Assembly: GCF_001625215.2 (NCBI RefSeq)
Contig: NC_030383.2
Span: 63,106,949-63,170,948 of the forward strand
Source: Daucus carota subsp. sativus
Taxonomy: Eukaryota; Streptophyta; Magnoliopsida; Apiales; Apiaceae
Length of the DNA: 64,000 bases
Direction of reading: 5' to 3'
Shown piece by piece: positions 1 through 11,612 of the stretch. A program made the translations under genes and the position numbers. Each line of letters opens with the position of its first letter. The first letter of the stretch is position 1. Under the pieces are notes generated by a model. It was not told the origin of the DNA. It did not search any database and worked only from the letters and a program-made list of their open reading frames with translations.

Positions 1-6
1 TTCTTA

Positions 7-214
7 GTAGCAAGCAGTGTTGTAAAAAGCGGGAATCGGACATCGGTGAAGTTACGGAACAAGGATTAATCGAGGATTAATTGAATTGATCAGGGATTAA
101 TCGGATTGATCGGTGATTAATCGGAGATTTAATCAGTTCGGCGAGCTACGAAACAAGGATTAATCAGTGATTAATCGTGATTAATCACCGAATTTTGGAA
201 CAGAGGTAGCAAGT
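7..214. mobile_element. MULE-like MITE, copy 1 of 3
   Basis: The element is 16-205, flanked by a 9-bp target duplication with one mismatch (GTAGCAAGC at 7-15, GTAGCAAGT at 206-214). It starts AGTGTTGTAAAAAGCG and ends with AACAGAG; the ends are imperfect inverted repeats (about 11 of 15). The interior is made of GATTAATCGG-type repeats. The same element recurs at 1285-1457 and, inverted, at 33071-33267, each with a 9-bp duplication. Nine-bp duplications point to the Mutator superfamily; that assignment is inference. Confidence 0.75.
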
Positions 215-1275
215 AGCAAATACTTGGCGGGTTTTGAAATATTAGTTTTATTAAAAAATTATACTAAAAAAACCCTATAAACAATTGAGATACCACCACG
301 GAAACAACCCATTGGTCAAAGGCCACCGGTCCACCAGTCCGGAGATCTTCTTCCAACTGTGTTTAACCAAACAAACCAATGCTTAATTAAATGCCGTTCA
401 CACGTTAATAAATTATTATGATGCTGAGTCTATGATATTACTGGCATGAAAACACAGTTTCGTTTTAGATAATATGAGTATGATAATATTTATATATTGT
501 GTGTGATCATATTCTTTAAAGTATGAATTCTATTTTTTTAATTCTTTAATAAAATATGTGGATATGAAATGTAATATTTGTAACCTAATTAACATTAAAT
601 AATAATAAAATATTGATAAATAAAATAACAATAAATTTAATACTAATATCAAAATCAATCCAGTTATTGTACATATTACAAGAATAAAACTTTTTAACTC
701 CATCATCAAAATACATAATAATAATGTGTATTTAAATATTTATTGTTAAATATAATCAGTATTGAACAGATTATCTATAAACAAATAAAAAAAATTAAGG
801 TTACATTAGTTTTAAATTTTAGATTTTGAATATAATAGTAAGTCAATTGTCACATTTCTAAATTACACATATAATAGAGCATAACAGTTAAACAAACTTA
901 TTATTCTACTATTTGATCAATGGTCAATTGACCAACTAACTGGAATAACTATAGTAATAATAATTGAATTATTAGATTTCAGTCAATGTACTTATAATCT
1001 TATGTTAAGTTGTTTCATACAGTCGGTTGTTTTAATAACTAGATTTGCTAAGAAAACAGATCAAAGGGGAGCTGTATGATTAAGGTCAACTAATCCAAAT
1101 GATTAAACATCATTTCCGGTCTATAACTTGTCTAATCCTTAAGACCAAATCTGGCTTTGAGTTTGTGTAGATAGACTCTGAAGTTCCTGCAAGAAATCTG
1201 AGAAATCTGGTCATGCTGACCCAAGATTTTCATTTACGTCATATTAAAAACTTTTTAATATTCTTAAATTATTCT
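215..1275. other. AT-rich intergenic DNA upstream of RLP1
   Basis: No coding region, RNA gene or clear repeat was seen. The stretch 400-1000 is very AT-rich. It is the distal upstream region of RLP1 and shows no clear similarity to the promoter modules of RLP3, RLP4, RLP6 and RLP7. Confidence 0.5.
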
Positions 1276-1466
1276 CCTATAAACAGTGTTGTAAAAAGCG
1301 GGAATCGGACTTAATCGGTAAAGTCACGGAACAAGGATTAATCGGGGATTAATTGAATTGATCGGTGATTAATCGGAGATTTAATCAGTTCGGCGAACTA
1401 CGCAACAGAGATTAATCGGTGATTAATCGTGATTAATCAGCGATTTTTAGAACAGAGCCTATAAAC
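1276..1466. mobile_element. MULE-like MITE, copy 2, inserted in the RLP1 TATA box
   Basis: The element is 1285-1457, with a perfect 9-bp target duplication CCTATAAAC at 1276-1284 and 1458-1466. It aligns almost throughout with the copy at 16-205 but lacks a short internal stretch. The target sequence is the TATA box of RLP1, so the insertion produced two TATA motifs about 180 bp apart and left the downstream one in place. Confidence 0.85.
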
Positions 1467-1468
1467 AG
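1460..1468 (+). promoter_or_regulatory. TATA box of RLP1
   Basis: TATAAACAG followed by AAGTGTGC matches the TATAAATAGAAGTGTGC core promoter of the other cluster members, with one change (C for T). It lies 53 bases before the first ATG. The MITE insertion created a second copy at 1278. Confidence 0.7.
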
Positions 1469-1512
1469 AAGTGTGCATTGTAGTTTAAACGCAGTATCTA
1501 GCATCAATTTTC

Positions 1513-4297
1513 ATGTTAAGTGCAAGCATGACATACTTTAAAAACCCCTGTTATCACCTTCTATCTGTTGTATTTTTTCTCCTGCTATTTCCATCGATCC
1601 CCGCGACAAGAGAAGAAGGAGAAGCTCTAGTGAACTGGAAGAACAGCCTATCCCCGTCCTCGTTCTTCGAATCTTGGTCCTCAGCCAATCTCAACAATCT
1701 TTGTAACTGGACTGGCATTACCTGCAACTCCGAGGCCTCAGTATCTGAAATCAACCTTTCGGAAAAACAACTCCAAGGAACGCTTGCTGAGTTCCGCTTC
1801 AATTTGTTACCAAGTCTAAAAACTTTTACCATCAGCCGTAACAACTTCACTGGTCCAATTCCATCAGATATTGGAAATTCAACTGAGCTTCAATACGTCG
1901 ATTTTAGCTTTAATTTTCTCAATGGTTCTATACCATATCAGGTTAGTCATCTTCAGAGGTTGCGCGCCTTAGACCTGTCATATAATCTCCTGGAATCTCC
2001 AAATTGGTCCGAGTTTTCGCCCATTCCTTCCTTGACTAAACTTTATCTCAGATCAAATAATCTTGCCTCCAAATTTCCAGGATTTATATCCAGTTGTCAG
2101 AGCCTGACATATCTTGATCTTTCACATAACTTCATAACAGGCGATCTCGCGCAAGAATCATTATTTGACAAACTGATACATCTTGAATCCTTCTCTATTC
2201 GTAATAATTCTATTGAGGGGCCGTTTCCACCAAGTATATTTCCTCTTTCCAAATTACGATTTCTTGACCTATCAAGAAATAACTTTTCAGGTTCTATTCC
2301 CCGGAATATAGGATTGCTTCGTGATCTTGAATATCTCAGCTTATTTTTTAATTCATTCGAAGGAAGCATACCTTCATCTATTGGTCTACTTAGGAAGCTT
2401 CAATTACTAGATATCGGATATAATTATTTAAATTCCTGTATTCCTCGTGAAATCGGGCTTTTGACTAATCTCAGCGAATTATATCTCAATGTCAATAGTC
2501 TTACTGGCAAAATTCCTTCTGAGCTCGGCCTCTTGACTAAGCTCAACTATATAATTCTTTTTTCCAATAATCTGACCGGAGATATTCCATCTGAAATCGG
2601 AAACCTGAAGCTACTGACTCGGCTTCTCCTCGGGTCTAATCATTTGACTGGATCGGTTGCAAACTCCATTTCTAATCTCAGTAATCTAGAGTTTCTTGGT
2701 CTACCTAATAACAGATTTTCTGGAAATATTCCTAGTGACTTCTGGAAAAAATATAAATCGTTATTATACATCGACTCCAGGAACAACAATTTGTCAGGAA
2801 GCATTCAGGGATTTGATGCTAATCTGAATCTTACTTTCATTAATCTGAGCGGAAACCATCTTACAGGTATACTTTTTCACCTTATTTTACTCCCTCCACT
2901 TTGAAATATACTTCGTTTGACTTTTTGGCACACGTTTCCAAGTCCTTTGACCTTATTATTAAGATAATTATTTTTAAAGTATTATATTTTTGAATTATTA
3001 TATGGTCGTGTCAAAAAATCAAACTACATGTATTTCAAAACAGAGGGAGTACTTTATTTGAACGCTAATGAATCGGTTAGAAATTGACTAAAGTTTCTAC
3101 ATTTTAACAGGTGAGATTCCTGCAACTATTTGCAATGTCACATCCCTTGAGATTCTTGATCTCTCGGACAATGGATTAAGCGGTGCACTTCCACGTTGTC
3201 TGGGAAAGCTTGCTGATAATCTGCATACCATGGTTCTTGGTAATAATCAGCTTCAAGGGACAATACCAGCAACCTTCACCAAGAGCTGTCACCTAGCAGT
3301 TTTAAACACGGAAAGCAATCACTTTGAAGGAACGCTGCCCCAAGCTTTATCAAACTGCAAGGACTTAAAAATTCTTAATATGGGAAACAACCACATTGGA
3401 GGTATATTTCCGTCATGGCTAAGTACTCTTGCACAGCTAGAAGTCCTTGTGTTGCGATCAAATAGACTTCACGGTGAAGTAAGTATAGGTAATACAACAC
3501 GTCCCTTCCTTAAGTTGCGAATTGTGGATCTCTCTAACAATGAATTCACTGGCCATTTGCCTATTCAGTATTTTTATAATATGAGGCCGAGTAATAAGGG
3601 ATATGATTATGTCATTACAAAAGAGAATTTCGAGTACTTTTACCAAGCATCAGTCTCACTAAGTGTAAAAGGGACAGAGTATGAAGTGAAACAAATCCTT
3701 TATATTTACACAGCCATTGATCTGTCGCGCAACAAATTTCAAGGGGAAATTCCAGAGGTCACTGGAGAGCTTAGATCGCTTGCGTTGCTAAATCTATCTC
3801 ATAATAGTCTTACAGGGCCTATCCCGTCATTGTTGGGGAATATGGAAGCACTCCAGTCTTTAGATTTGTCATCAAACCAATTGACAGGTGCTATACCTGA
3901 GCAGTTAACTACTTTGACATTTATTGGGGCCTTGAACCTTTCAGAAAACCATCTTACTGGAGAAATCCCTCAAAAAGGACAGTTCAGTACTTTTGGCAAC
4001 GATTCATACTTGGGTAACCCGGCCTTATGCGGACTTCCTTTAACAAAGAAATGTAGGCACACGTTGCCACCAACACAAGAAATCCTAAATGGTGATGAAG
4101 ATGATGCTAATGATGAACTCAGTTGGGAGGTGATCCTGATAGGGTATGCATGTGGATTGATATGCGGATTATCTTTTGGGTACATTGTTTTCACCATGGG
4201 AAAGCCTTGGTGGTTTGTGAGATACGTCGAAGAACTGCAACAGAAGTTGATGAGGACACACATGAAGAAAATTATTCGATCAAGAAGCACAACTTGA
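1513..4297 (+). CDS. RLP1, LRR receptor-like protein
   Basis: Cell-surface LRR receptor without kinase, 846 residues in two exons (1513-2866, 3111-4297). The intron is phase 1, splitting the Gly codon of HLTG|EIP. Seen: a signal peptide at about 1-31, the N-terminal cap CNWTGITC at 64-71, LRRs of the LxxLxLxxNxLxGxIP type, a non-LRR island ending VKGTEYEV (638-644), closing LRRs, an acidic linker (about 779-790), a transmembrane helix (about 792-812) with glycines spaced four apart, and a basic tail with KPWWFVRY. ATG 1513 is the first after the TATA box; ATG 1528 aligns better with the paralogues (M-x-x-F) and is a fair alternative. Family knowledge: such proteins bind apoplastic ligands and signal through SOBIR1-type kinases. 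The intron is longer than in the paralogues (244 against 83-98 bp) because it holds a Stowaway MITE. Confidence 0.92.
2890..3049. mobile_element. Stowaway-type MITE in the RLP1 intron
   Basis: 160 bp bounded by TA dinucleotides (2888-2889, 3050-3051). It starts CTCCCTCC and ends GAGGGAG. About 31 terminal bases form an imperfect inverted repeat that includes TTTGAAATA and GTTTGA. TA target sites and CTCCCTC ends are typical of Stowaway (Tc1/mariner) MITEs. The introns of RLP2, RLP3, RLP4 and RLP7 are 83-98 bp and lack it. Confidence 0.88.
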
Positions 4298-5252
4298 TAA
4301 AATGTTGTCTTGGGATAACCTGATTTCTGAATTAGTAGACTATTATGCACATATATGTAGTTCATTATTATATTATTTTATGCCAATTGCAGAGTAGTCT
4401 GGTTCTCATAACAAATTTAGTCTTGTTTCACTGTTTATTAAAACTACATGCCATGTTTCTGTAGGAGTGAATACAATTATGTTAACTTAAGCATGACAGG
4501 CAGGAACCGATCTGCAGAAATGACGTTAATTGATACAATTGGAACCTGCAAGTTATATGCAGAAAGCACGCGGTGCCTCCCAAATTCCAGAGACCTACAA
4601 CTTCACATAAATGTCGTTCACAGCACTTAATGATCACTTGTTTGTAGTAACTAACACGTCTTCCGTCTACAATGTAAATGATAGTGGAAGGTACTGATTT
4701 CCACTTTCTTAGCAACACACTAACAACAGTGACGGATCTAGAACTTTGAAATTTCATTGTTTTTTTTGGTTGAACAAGTAACTTACTAGAATTTAATTTA
4801 ATCATAGCTACCATATGAAAATCAATAATATTGTTGACTCCTCTGCTTAACTATGACTCCTGTGCATGCCAATCTCCAAATACACAAAAATGTTATTTAC
4901 TAAGAGAAGTTTGTTGATAGCTAAAGGATATAGTCTCCGGGAAAAAAATCCACTGACCAACTTAATACACAGCTCAGCAGTTTATGAGCAAGGGTCTGAG
5001 TCTTGGCTACCTGGAAATGAATTGAAAAAATAGAAGTTAATGCATAGTTTTCTTGAAGTGTGAAGACTTGTTTTGTGAGTTGGTCCTCCATATTAGAAAT
5101 TAAAGTTTTTTTCAACAAAAATCCGGTGGAACATATCATTTTCCACTATACCTTTTATTTTCAGTTTCTTGCCATCGAAGAGCACTAATTCCATCGGCAG
5201 TGATTTGGAAGAACAGGTCTCTTGCCACTCCAATTCCTAAGAAAATTTAGCA
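4298..5252. other. RLP1-RLP2 intergenic region
   Basis: No gene seen. AACAGTGACGGATCTAGAA near 4728 resembles a hAT MITE end, but no second end was found. From about 5173 the sequence matches the stretch before RLP5 (26702 on), which marks the left edge of the segmental duplication. Confidence 0.45.
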
Positions 5253-5261
5253 CATAAATAG
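5253..5261 (+). promoter_or_regulatory. TATA box of RLP2
   Basis: CATAAATAG followed by AAGTGTGC is the cluster's conserved core promoter, with the first T changed to C. It lies about 50 bases before the chosen start. A short out-of-frame ATG at 5278 would open a five-codon ORF if transcription starts before it. Confidence 0.65.
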
Positions 5262-5303
5262 AAGTGTGCCTTGCACTATGAGATGTACAATGTGACAGGA
5301 AAC

Positions 5304-8227
5304 ATGTTGCACTTCCCAAAGCCTAATTATCACCTCATTGTGCTTGTTTTCTTTCTACTATTGCTTCCATCTACCCTCACAACAGTATCTACGACAAGAG
5401 AAGGAGAAGCTCTGTTAAAATGGAAGAACAGTCTACCACCATCCTCTTCCCTAAATTCTTGGTCACCCGTCAATCTCAATAATTTGTGTAACTGGACTGG
5501 CATTATCTGTAACTCTGCAGGTTCAGTCTCAGAAATAAACCTTTCACAAAAACAACTTAGTGGAACGCTTGCCAATTTCAGTTTCACTTCATTTCCAAAT
5601 CTTAATAGTCTTGACATTAGTGGCAACAACTTCACAGGTCCAATACTACCTGCCATTGAAAAGTTCACGCAGCTTCAGCATCTTGATTTTAGCTTTAACA
5701 AGCTCAATGGTATCATTCCAAACCAAATTTGGCATCTTCAGAGATTGCGCACCTTAGACCTGTCAGTTAATCACTTGGAAGCTTCAGACTGGTCTAGTTC
5801 TTTCTCCATGCCTTTTCTGACCAACCTCGACCTTAGTTTCAATAAACTTGGGGCAAAATTCCCAGGCGTTACATCCAATTTTTGTAACCTAACATATCAA
5901 TTATTTCCTGAGTCATTAGTTAACAATCTGCATAATCTGGAAGTCCTTTCTCTTCATCACAATTCTCTCGATGGGCCATTTCCACCAAGCATATTCAAGC
6001 TTTCCAAATTAAGATATCTCTCCCTATCAAGTAATCATTTTTCAGGTTCTATTCCGGATGATATAGGGATGCTTGGTGATCTTGAATCCCTTTATCTGGG
6101 TCACAATTCTTTTGAGGGGCCCTTCCCACCAATTTTTTTCAAATTTTCCAAACTAATAAATCTGTCCTTATCAGGGAATATTTTTTCAGGTTCTGTTCCA
6201 GGTGATATAAGGATGCTTAGTGATCTGGAATACCTTGATCTTAGTCGGAATTTTTTTGAGGGGCCTTTTCCACCAAATATATTCAAGCTTTCCAAATTAA
6301 AAGTTCTTGACCTATCAAGAAACAATTTTTCAGGTTCTATTTCAGATGATATACGGATGCTTCATAGACTTGAGTTGCTCCATCTCGAGTACAACTCTTT
6401 TCAGGGACCCTTTCCACCAAATATATTGAAGCTTCCGAATTTAAGAGTACTTGACCTAGCAGACAATGACTTTTCAGGTTTTATTCCCAGTGATGTAAAC
6501 ATGCTTCATGATCTGAAAATACTTTCATTGTTTTCTAATTCATTTGAAGGAAGTATTCCTTCTTCTATAAGTCTACTCAGGGAGCTACGATACCTTCACC
6601 TCGGGTCTAATTATCTCAATTCCACTATTCCTTTTGAGCTGGGGCTCTTGACAAACCTTGACCGATTATATCTTGATTCCAATAATCTTACTGGCAATAT
6701 CCCACCTGACATAGGAAACTTGAAACTACTGAGAGTACCAAGTCTTGATTCTAATCAACTCACTGGACCGCTTCCAAAGACCATTTCTAATCTCACTAAA
6801 CTAGGGTTTCTTAACCTGAAAGATAATAAGTTTTCCGGCAATATCCCAAGTGACTTCTGGAAAACTTCTACATCCTTATATTCCATTGATTTTTCCGACA
6901 ACAACTTGTCTGGAAACATTCCCAAGGAATTTGATGTTCACCCAATTTTGGAATGCATCAATTTAAGTGGAAACCATTTTACAGGTCTGTTCTTTTCCTT
7001 ATTTTTCCTTTTTGTCTACAACTATGCAGGTAATCAGATTAGTGAATATTGACTGAAGCTCCTCTGTTTATACCAGGTATGATTCCCACAACAATTTGCA
7101 ACGCCACATCCCTTCGGGTTCTTGTTCTGTCAAATAATGGATTAAGTGGCACACTTCCAAATTGTTTGCGAAATCTTGCTGATAAACTGCTTTCTATTGA
7201 TCTTGGTAATAATCAATTTCAAGGAAGAATGCCAACCTTCTCCGAGGGATGTCAGCTGACATATCTGAACATGTACAACAATTACTTTGACGGAGTGTTG
7301 CCTCAATCTTTTGCTAACTGCAAGCAGTTAAAAGTTCTTGATATAGAAAACAACAAAATAAGTGGTACATTTCCCTCATGGCTATTTACTCTTGCAGAGC
7401 TAGAACTCCTTGTCTTGCGGTCGAATAGACTTTATGGTACAGTAAGTTTAAGAAGCACAACAGATCCCTTTCCCAAGTTGCGCATCATGGATCTCTCAAA
7501 CAATGACTTCACAGGCTATTTGCCAATTCAATATTTCAAAAATATGAAGCCGGTTGATAAGGGGTATGATTATCATAATTTCACAGCACCATTTTATTAC
7601 TACTATCAAGCATCTATCTCGTTAACTGTGAAAGGGACTGAGTACCAAGTGAGCAAGATTCTTCATATTTACACAGCCATTGATCTGTCATGCAACAAAT
7701 TTCAAGGAGAAGTCCCAAAGGTTATCGGAGAACTTAAATGGCTTGCATTGCTCAACTTATCTCATAATAGTCTTACCGGACCTATCCCATCACAGCTCGG
7801 AAATATGAAAGCACTCCAATCTCTGGATTTGTCTTCAAATCAATTCACAGGGGCTATCCCATACCCGTTAATTGGTTTGACATTTCTAGAGGTCCTGAAC
7901 CTCTCATATAACCATCTCACCGGAAAAATTCCCCAAAAAGGACAACTGAGCACGTTCACTAATGATTCTTACCTAGGTAATCTTGCCTTGTGTGGATCTC
8001 CTTTAACAGAGAAATGTGCACACGAAGAGTCACCACCACAAGAAGTCGGATATGATGAAGATGGTGCAGATAATAAATTCCAATGGAAAGTAGTCCTAAT
8101 GGGATATGTTATCGGATTAGTATGTGGATTGTCTTCAGGTTACATTTTTCTCACAACTGGAAAGCCTTGGTGGTTTTTGAGATACATCGAACAACTGCAG
8201 CAAAAGTTGATCAGAAGAATCACGTAG
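5304..8227 (+). CDS. RLP2, LRR receptor-like protein
   Basis: 943 residues in two exons (5304-6984, 7077-8227) with a 92-bp phase-1 intron at the family position (HFTG|MIP). Signal peptide about 1-28, LRR cap CNWTGIIC, then long runs of LRRs with the signature FEGPFPPNIFKLSKL. The island ends VKGTEYQV (745-752), followed by an acidic linker, a transmembrane helix (about 899-919) and a GKPWWFLRYIE tail ending RRIT. In-frame ATGs at 5283 and 5304 exist; 5304 is chosen because MLHFPKP aligns with M(A/L)HFxKP of the paralogues and lies about 50 bases after the TATA box. RLP5 is its duplicate and is broken. Expected role: plasma-membrane receptor for extracellular ligands (family knowledge). Confidence 0.92.
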
Positions 8228-8362
8228 AGTACTGTTTGATTAAGATGAGCAACTTGAAAAGAATGTTTACTAGACCAGTGGTATGTCGGGAACATTAATG
8301 TGTGGTGTCATATAATATTTGAAATGCTAATGTCAGCACTAGTTCTAGTTCGGGCCTGATAC

Positions 8363-8547
8363 CAGGGGCGGATCTAGGAAGAGGCACGCGGGGACACGTG
8401 TCCCCCCTAAATTTTCTTTTTACATTTTTTCACCATTATAAAGTTTACAAAATTATAAAAGTGCCCCCAAAGAATTTAAAAATATATAGGTATTTTCCGA
8501 AAATTTGCTTCGTGCCCCCTAACATTTGTGGGCTAGATCCGCCCCTG
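8363..8547. mobile_element. hAT-type MITE
   Basis: 185 bp with a perfect 15-bp terminal inverted repeat CAGGGGCGGATCTAG and a perfect 8-bp target duplication CCTGATAC (8355-8362, 8548-8555). The duplicate segment has the uninterrupted site near 29327 (TCTGATACTGATTT), so the insertion is younger than the segmental duplication. An 8-bp duplication and CAGGGGCGGA ends are typical of hAT MITEs. Confidence 0.92.
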
Positions 8548-8555
8548 CCTGATAC

Positions 8556-9156
8556 TGATTTACTCGTCTCAGAGCTACATATTTCGTTCAATGTTAATGC
8601 AAAAGGAAAAAAACATACTACACACTAAATCAACTTTGTATCAAGTCGAGTTTTGGAGATGCCATTATCAAAAGAAAAACACGGTGAATGATATTTATTA
8701 AGAACACGACTTGAACCATAAGTGCATGAAAATCGTCTTTCAAAGTATGGCAGGGGTGTGAATCGTGCACACCATGGATAGTCACCTGAAAGCTAACCAT
8801 TCTGAGGTTCGTGGAAGCTGATTTCATACTCTTGAAAGCTATCTTTAGGAGGTCGAAACTTTAATTTGTGTTACATAACATTTCATTATGCAAGACGGAT
8901 GGTTTCAGGGAAACTGTACTAGAGAGCAAGTACCAAATAGTAAGGTAAACTTTCGATGATGAAATTCCTCCCTGATTTTTACATCATTCCATGTTTTAGA
9001 CTTGACAGAACAATCGGGCGAATGTTCTGGTCAATTTTTTCATGGTTGGGCCAAAAGAATTATAGTACAAATGGGTGAGAAAGTGAGAAAGTTAATTTTA
9101 GCGATCGCTTTTCATTATTTATAATGACGATCAATTTTATCTGATTACTTTTAATT
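8556..9156. other. Spacer shared by both duplication copies
   Basis: Near-identical to 29335-29935. I see no convincing gene. A 65-codon minus-strand ORF occurs in both copies (8630-8827, 29414-29611) but has no recognisable features; its retention only reflects recent duplication. Confidence 0.5.
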
Positions 9157-9463
9157 TTATCTTTTATGCTTATTTTTTTTTTTTTGTATGGTCTACATAA
9201 TCGTAGATGAATTGTATCGAAATACAATAAACCGCAACCGAGATTTCTTTCTTTCAAGAAAGTTTATTATCTAACCGAAAGCCATGCAATCATAACTCCG
9301 GACGTTTAGACAATAAAATTTAAATGAATGAGAAAAGAATACCCATACAGCTCGCTTCCACAGTATCCTGAGAAAAAACAATCAAACAAAATATAAATTA
9401 ATATACAAGAAAATCTAATAAAAACAAAAACAAAAGAGTTTATATATAAAAAAAATAGAGAGG

Positions 9464-9465
<2 letters not shown>

Positions 9466-9516
<51 letters not shown>
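9466..9516. repeat. (AT)n microsatellite
   Basis: About 25 uninterrupted AT units, directly left of a MITE-like element. A second AT tract flanks its other side. Confidence 0.95.
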
Positions 9517-9518
<2 letters not shown>

Positions 9519-9887
9519 CACTTGCTCAAATGAGAACTTTCTTAAAATGAGAACCGCGAGAACTTTTGTAATTTATCAAAATCTCATTAATTTGAAGGGC
9601 CCCGCCAGGGGCATCTTCACAAAAAATGTATATCATTAAGGTCTCCACCTAGCTAGCCGAAAAAAAAATAAAAAAAATCACTGATGACGTGGCAGTGGAC
9701 TTTTTTTCTGAATTTTTTTTTTGAATTTTTTTTTTTGAAATTTTTTTTTTGACTAGCTAGGAAGAGACTAGTTTTATATATATATTTTATATTGGGTACC
9801 CACTAGTTTGATGTTTAGATTAGCCAAAATATGATAAATTAAGGAAGTTCTCACGGTTCTCATTTTAAGAAGTTCTCACTGGAGTAA

Positions 9888-9890
<3 letters not shown>
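9517..9890. mobile_element. MITE with long inverted repeats between two AT tracts
   Basis: Both ends carry an inverted repeat of about 60 bases. The left end includes GAGAACTTTCTTAAAATGAG and the right end its near complement. The interior holds AT-rich and poly-T runs and CTAGCTAG-type motifs. It lies inside the retroposed insertion. The (TA)n on both sides suggests insertion into a TA microsatellite. Superfamily not assigned. Confidence 0.75.

Positions 9891-9926
<36 letters not shown>
9891..9926. repeat. (TA)n microsatellite
   Basis: About 18 TA units, right flank of the MITE at 9517-9890. Confidence 0.92.
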
Positions 9927-9930
<4 letters not shown>

Positions 9931-11172
9931 GTAGAACCAAAGGAAAATCCTTTGGTTAGACACATTAAAATTTAATAATTTAACTGAAGAATAAAAATTG
10001 AGTTTAACACGTAATTAAATATATTAAATGCAATGACCATCAAAATGGTAAAATAAGCCATAAAAATGGCACTAAAAGCCATTAAAGGCATAAAATGTCA
10101 TCAATAATGACCCCCATAAATGGTACTAAATATTCATAAAGAATATTTATTCAATCACAATTTAAAACGTAACTAATACAATTAAAATTAATAAAGATAA
10201 ATAATGAACAGCCAATAAGAGAGATCCCGTAATTAAAGTCAGTCCAAATTAAAATTCAATTATTGCCTAAAAATCAAACAATCATGATAAATTATGAATT
10301 CATAAAATTTAAAATTTAAACCTTAAGAAGATAAATAAAGACCATCATAAATGTTATTAAATATTCATAAAGAATATTTATCAAGATATATTCCTTTCCA
10401 AAATTAACCGAAAAAATTGAATACTTGCATTTTAAAAAATTTGCACATAAATATACAAACAAATATAATATATAAAAGCAACGCCATAATTCAAAATAAA
10501 TTGATATCGAAACACTCAACAATATAACATGCACCTAAAAACATGTTAAAAAACTAAAAAGATTAATCTAGAAGATCAAATCACACACTTAACAAACACA
10601 TACAATCAAGAATACCTATCGAAAATCTATATCGAGAATCTATAACAGACCTAATTTCAAATCGATATTCCGGTCAACCATCACAAATCCGGCTAAGATA
10701 AAACATGTCAGAAAAAGGGGGAAAAATGGATACATAACTCGACTTGATCTACAAAACTAATCAAACAAAATTCTAAAACAGATACGAATCCATGATTTCA
10801 ATCAACTCAAAATTCTATACACCTTAAAATTAGAAGAGGAAAAGCATAAAATGATTTCTATGATATAGATATGTTATCGTAATTCATAAGTTATACAAAA
10901 CATAAAGAACAAGCAAAGAACACATAACAAGCATTTATTTTGGATCATAACAATATAATCAAAAGAAGATGAAAGAAGCGTACCTTTTCAAAGAGACGGA
11001 GATATTTTGAAAAACTATAAAATTGAGAGAATAAACATACCGAATCCGAAAATAAAATCCATAAATTGTCACGAGCAAAATCATCTTTTGATCCATCAAA
11101 ATCTTTTAAATATTACATCACCTTGTTTTCTTTGGTCGCTCGGTACCTTCTTTCTTATCTTTTATGCTTATT

Positions 11173-11612
11173 AAAAACACAGAAGATCGTGTAAACAAAA
11201 TTAATACAAAACGTACTTATTCATAGAATATGATTTACTTCACTTAACTGCGCTTAATTATTTGAAAGGAAAGAATACAACACAAAATTAAATATATAAG
11301 ATCTGTTAATTTTGGAAATGAGAATTTTTTTAACATAATCATTGATAACATATTTTTCCAACTTATTTATATCTGCCAGAATTAAATAAAATATGCCTCA
11401 ATAGGTTATCATTCTTAATGTGAAACTGCAAAATTATATATATTTTCATTTATGCCATATTCTTAGACAAAAATTAAAAACAAAATAATGATCCTGATCA
11501 GCTTTAAAGGGTGTAAAACAAGTGTAAAATAAGTAAAGTAATTTAACTTTCACTTATATTATTAAGACAAAAGTAAGCGGAAATAAACATAATTTCAATA
11601 GATTTAACTTAC
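11173..11612. other. Spacer 3' of the peptide pseudogene
   Basis: AT-rich sequence shared with 29958-30390. No coding region seen. If the peptide gene has a 3' exon it could lie here, because the intact copy has a GTAAGT donor-like motif just after its last recognisable codon. Confidence 0.4.

Larger units (their letters stand above)
9157..11172 (-). mobile_element. Retroposed insertion of 1,980 bp, source unknown
   Basis: The insert 9175-11154 is bounded by a perfect 18-bp target duplication, TTATCTTTTATGCTTATT (9157-9174, 11155-11172). It begins with a T-run (9175-9185), which is a poly-A tail if read on the minus strand. The duplicate segment has the uninterrupted site near 29940. Long target duplications plus a poly-A tail indicate LINE-machinery retroposition. 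No reverse transcriptase or other coding region was seen. On the minus strand the first 200 bases look like a 5' leader followed by possible splice donors (near 10981 AAAAG|GTACGC), and the last 280 look like a 3' UTR. It may be a retroposed non-coding or unspliced transcript. Confidence 0.75.

Noticed and set aside
1554..2369. Minus-strand ORFs of 90-120 codons across RLP exons (also 5330, 6101, 16109, 16625, 21120, 27630, 53021, 60276 and others)
   Set aside because: They are antisense shadows of the LRR coding sequence, recurring at the same place in each paralogue with Arg/Ser-rich compositions that follow from the LRR codons.
4123..4323. Short + ORFs over RLP 3' ends (also 8083, 62660)
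   Set aside because: Alternative frames of the transmembrane and tail codons.
9306..9521. Minus ORF with repeated Tyr-Ile
   Set aside because: Translation of the (AT)n microsatellite.
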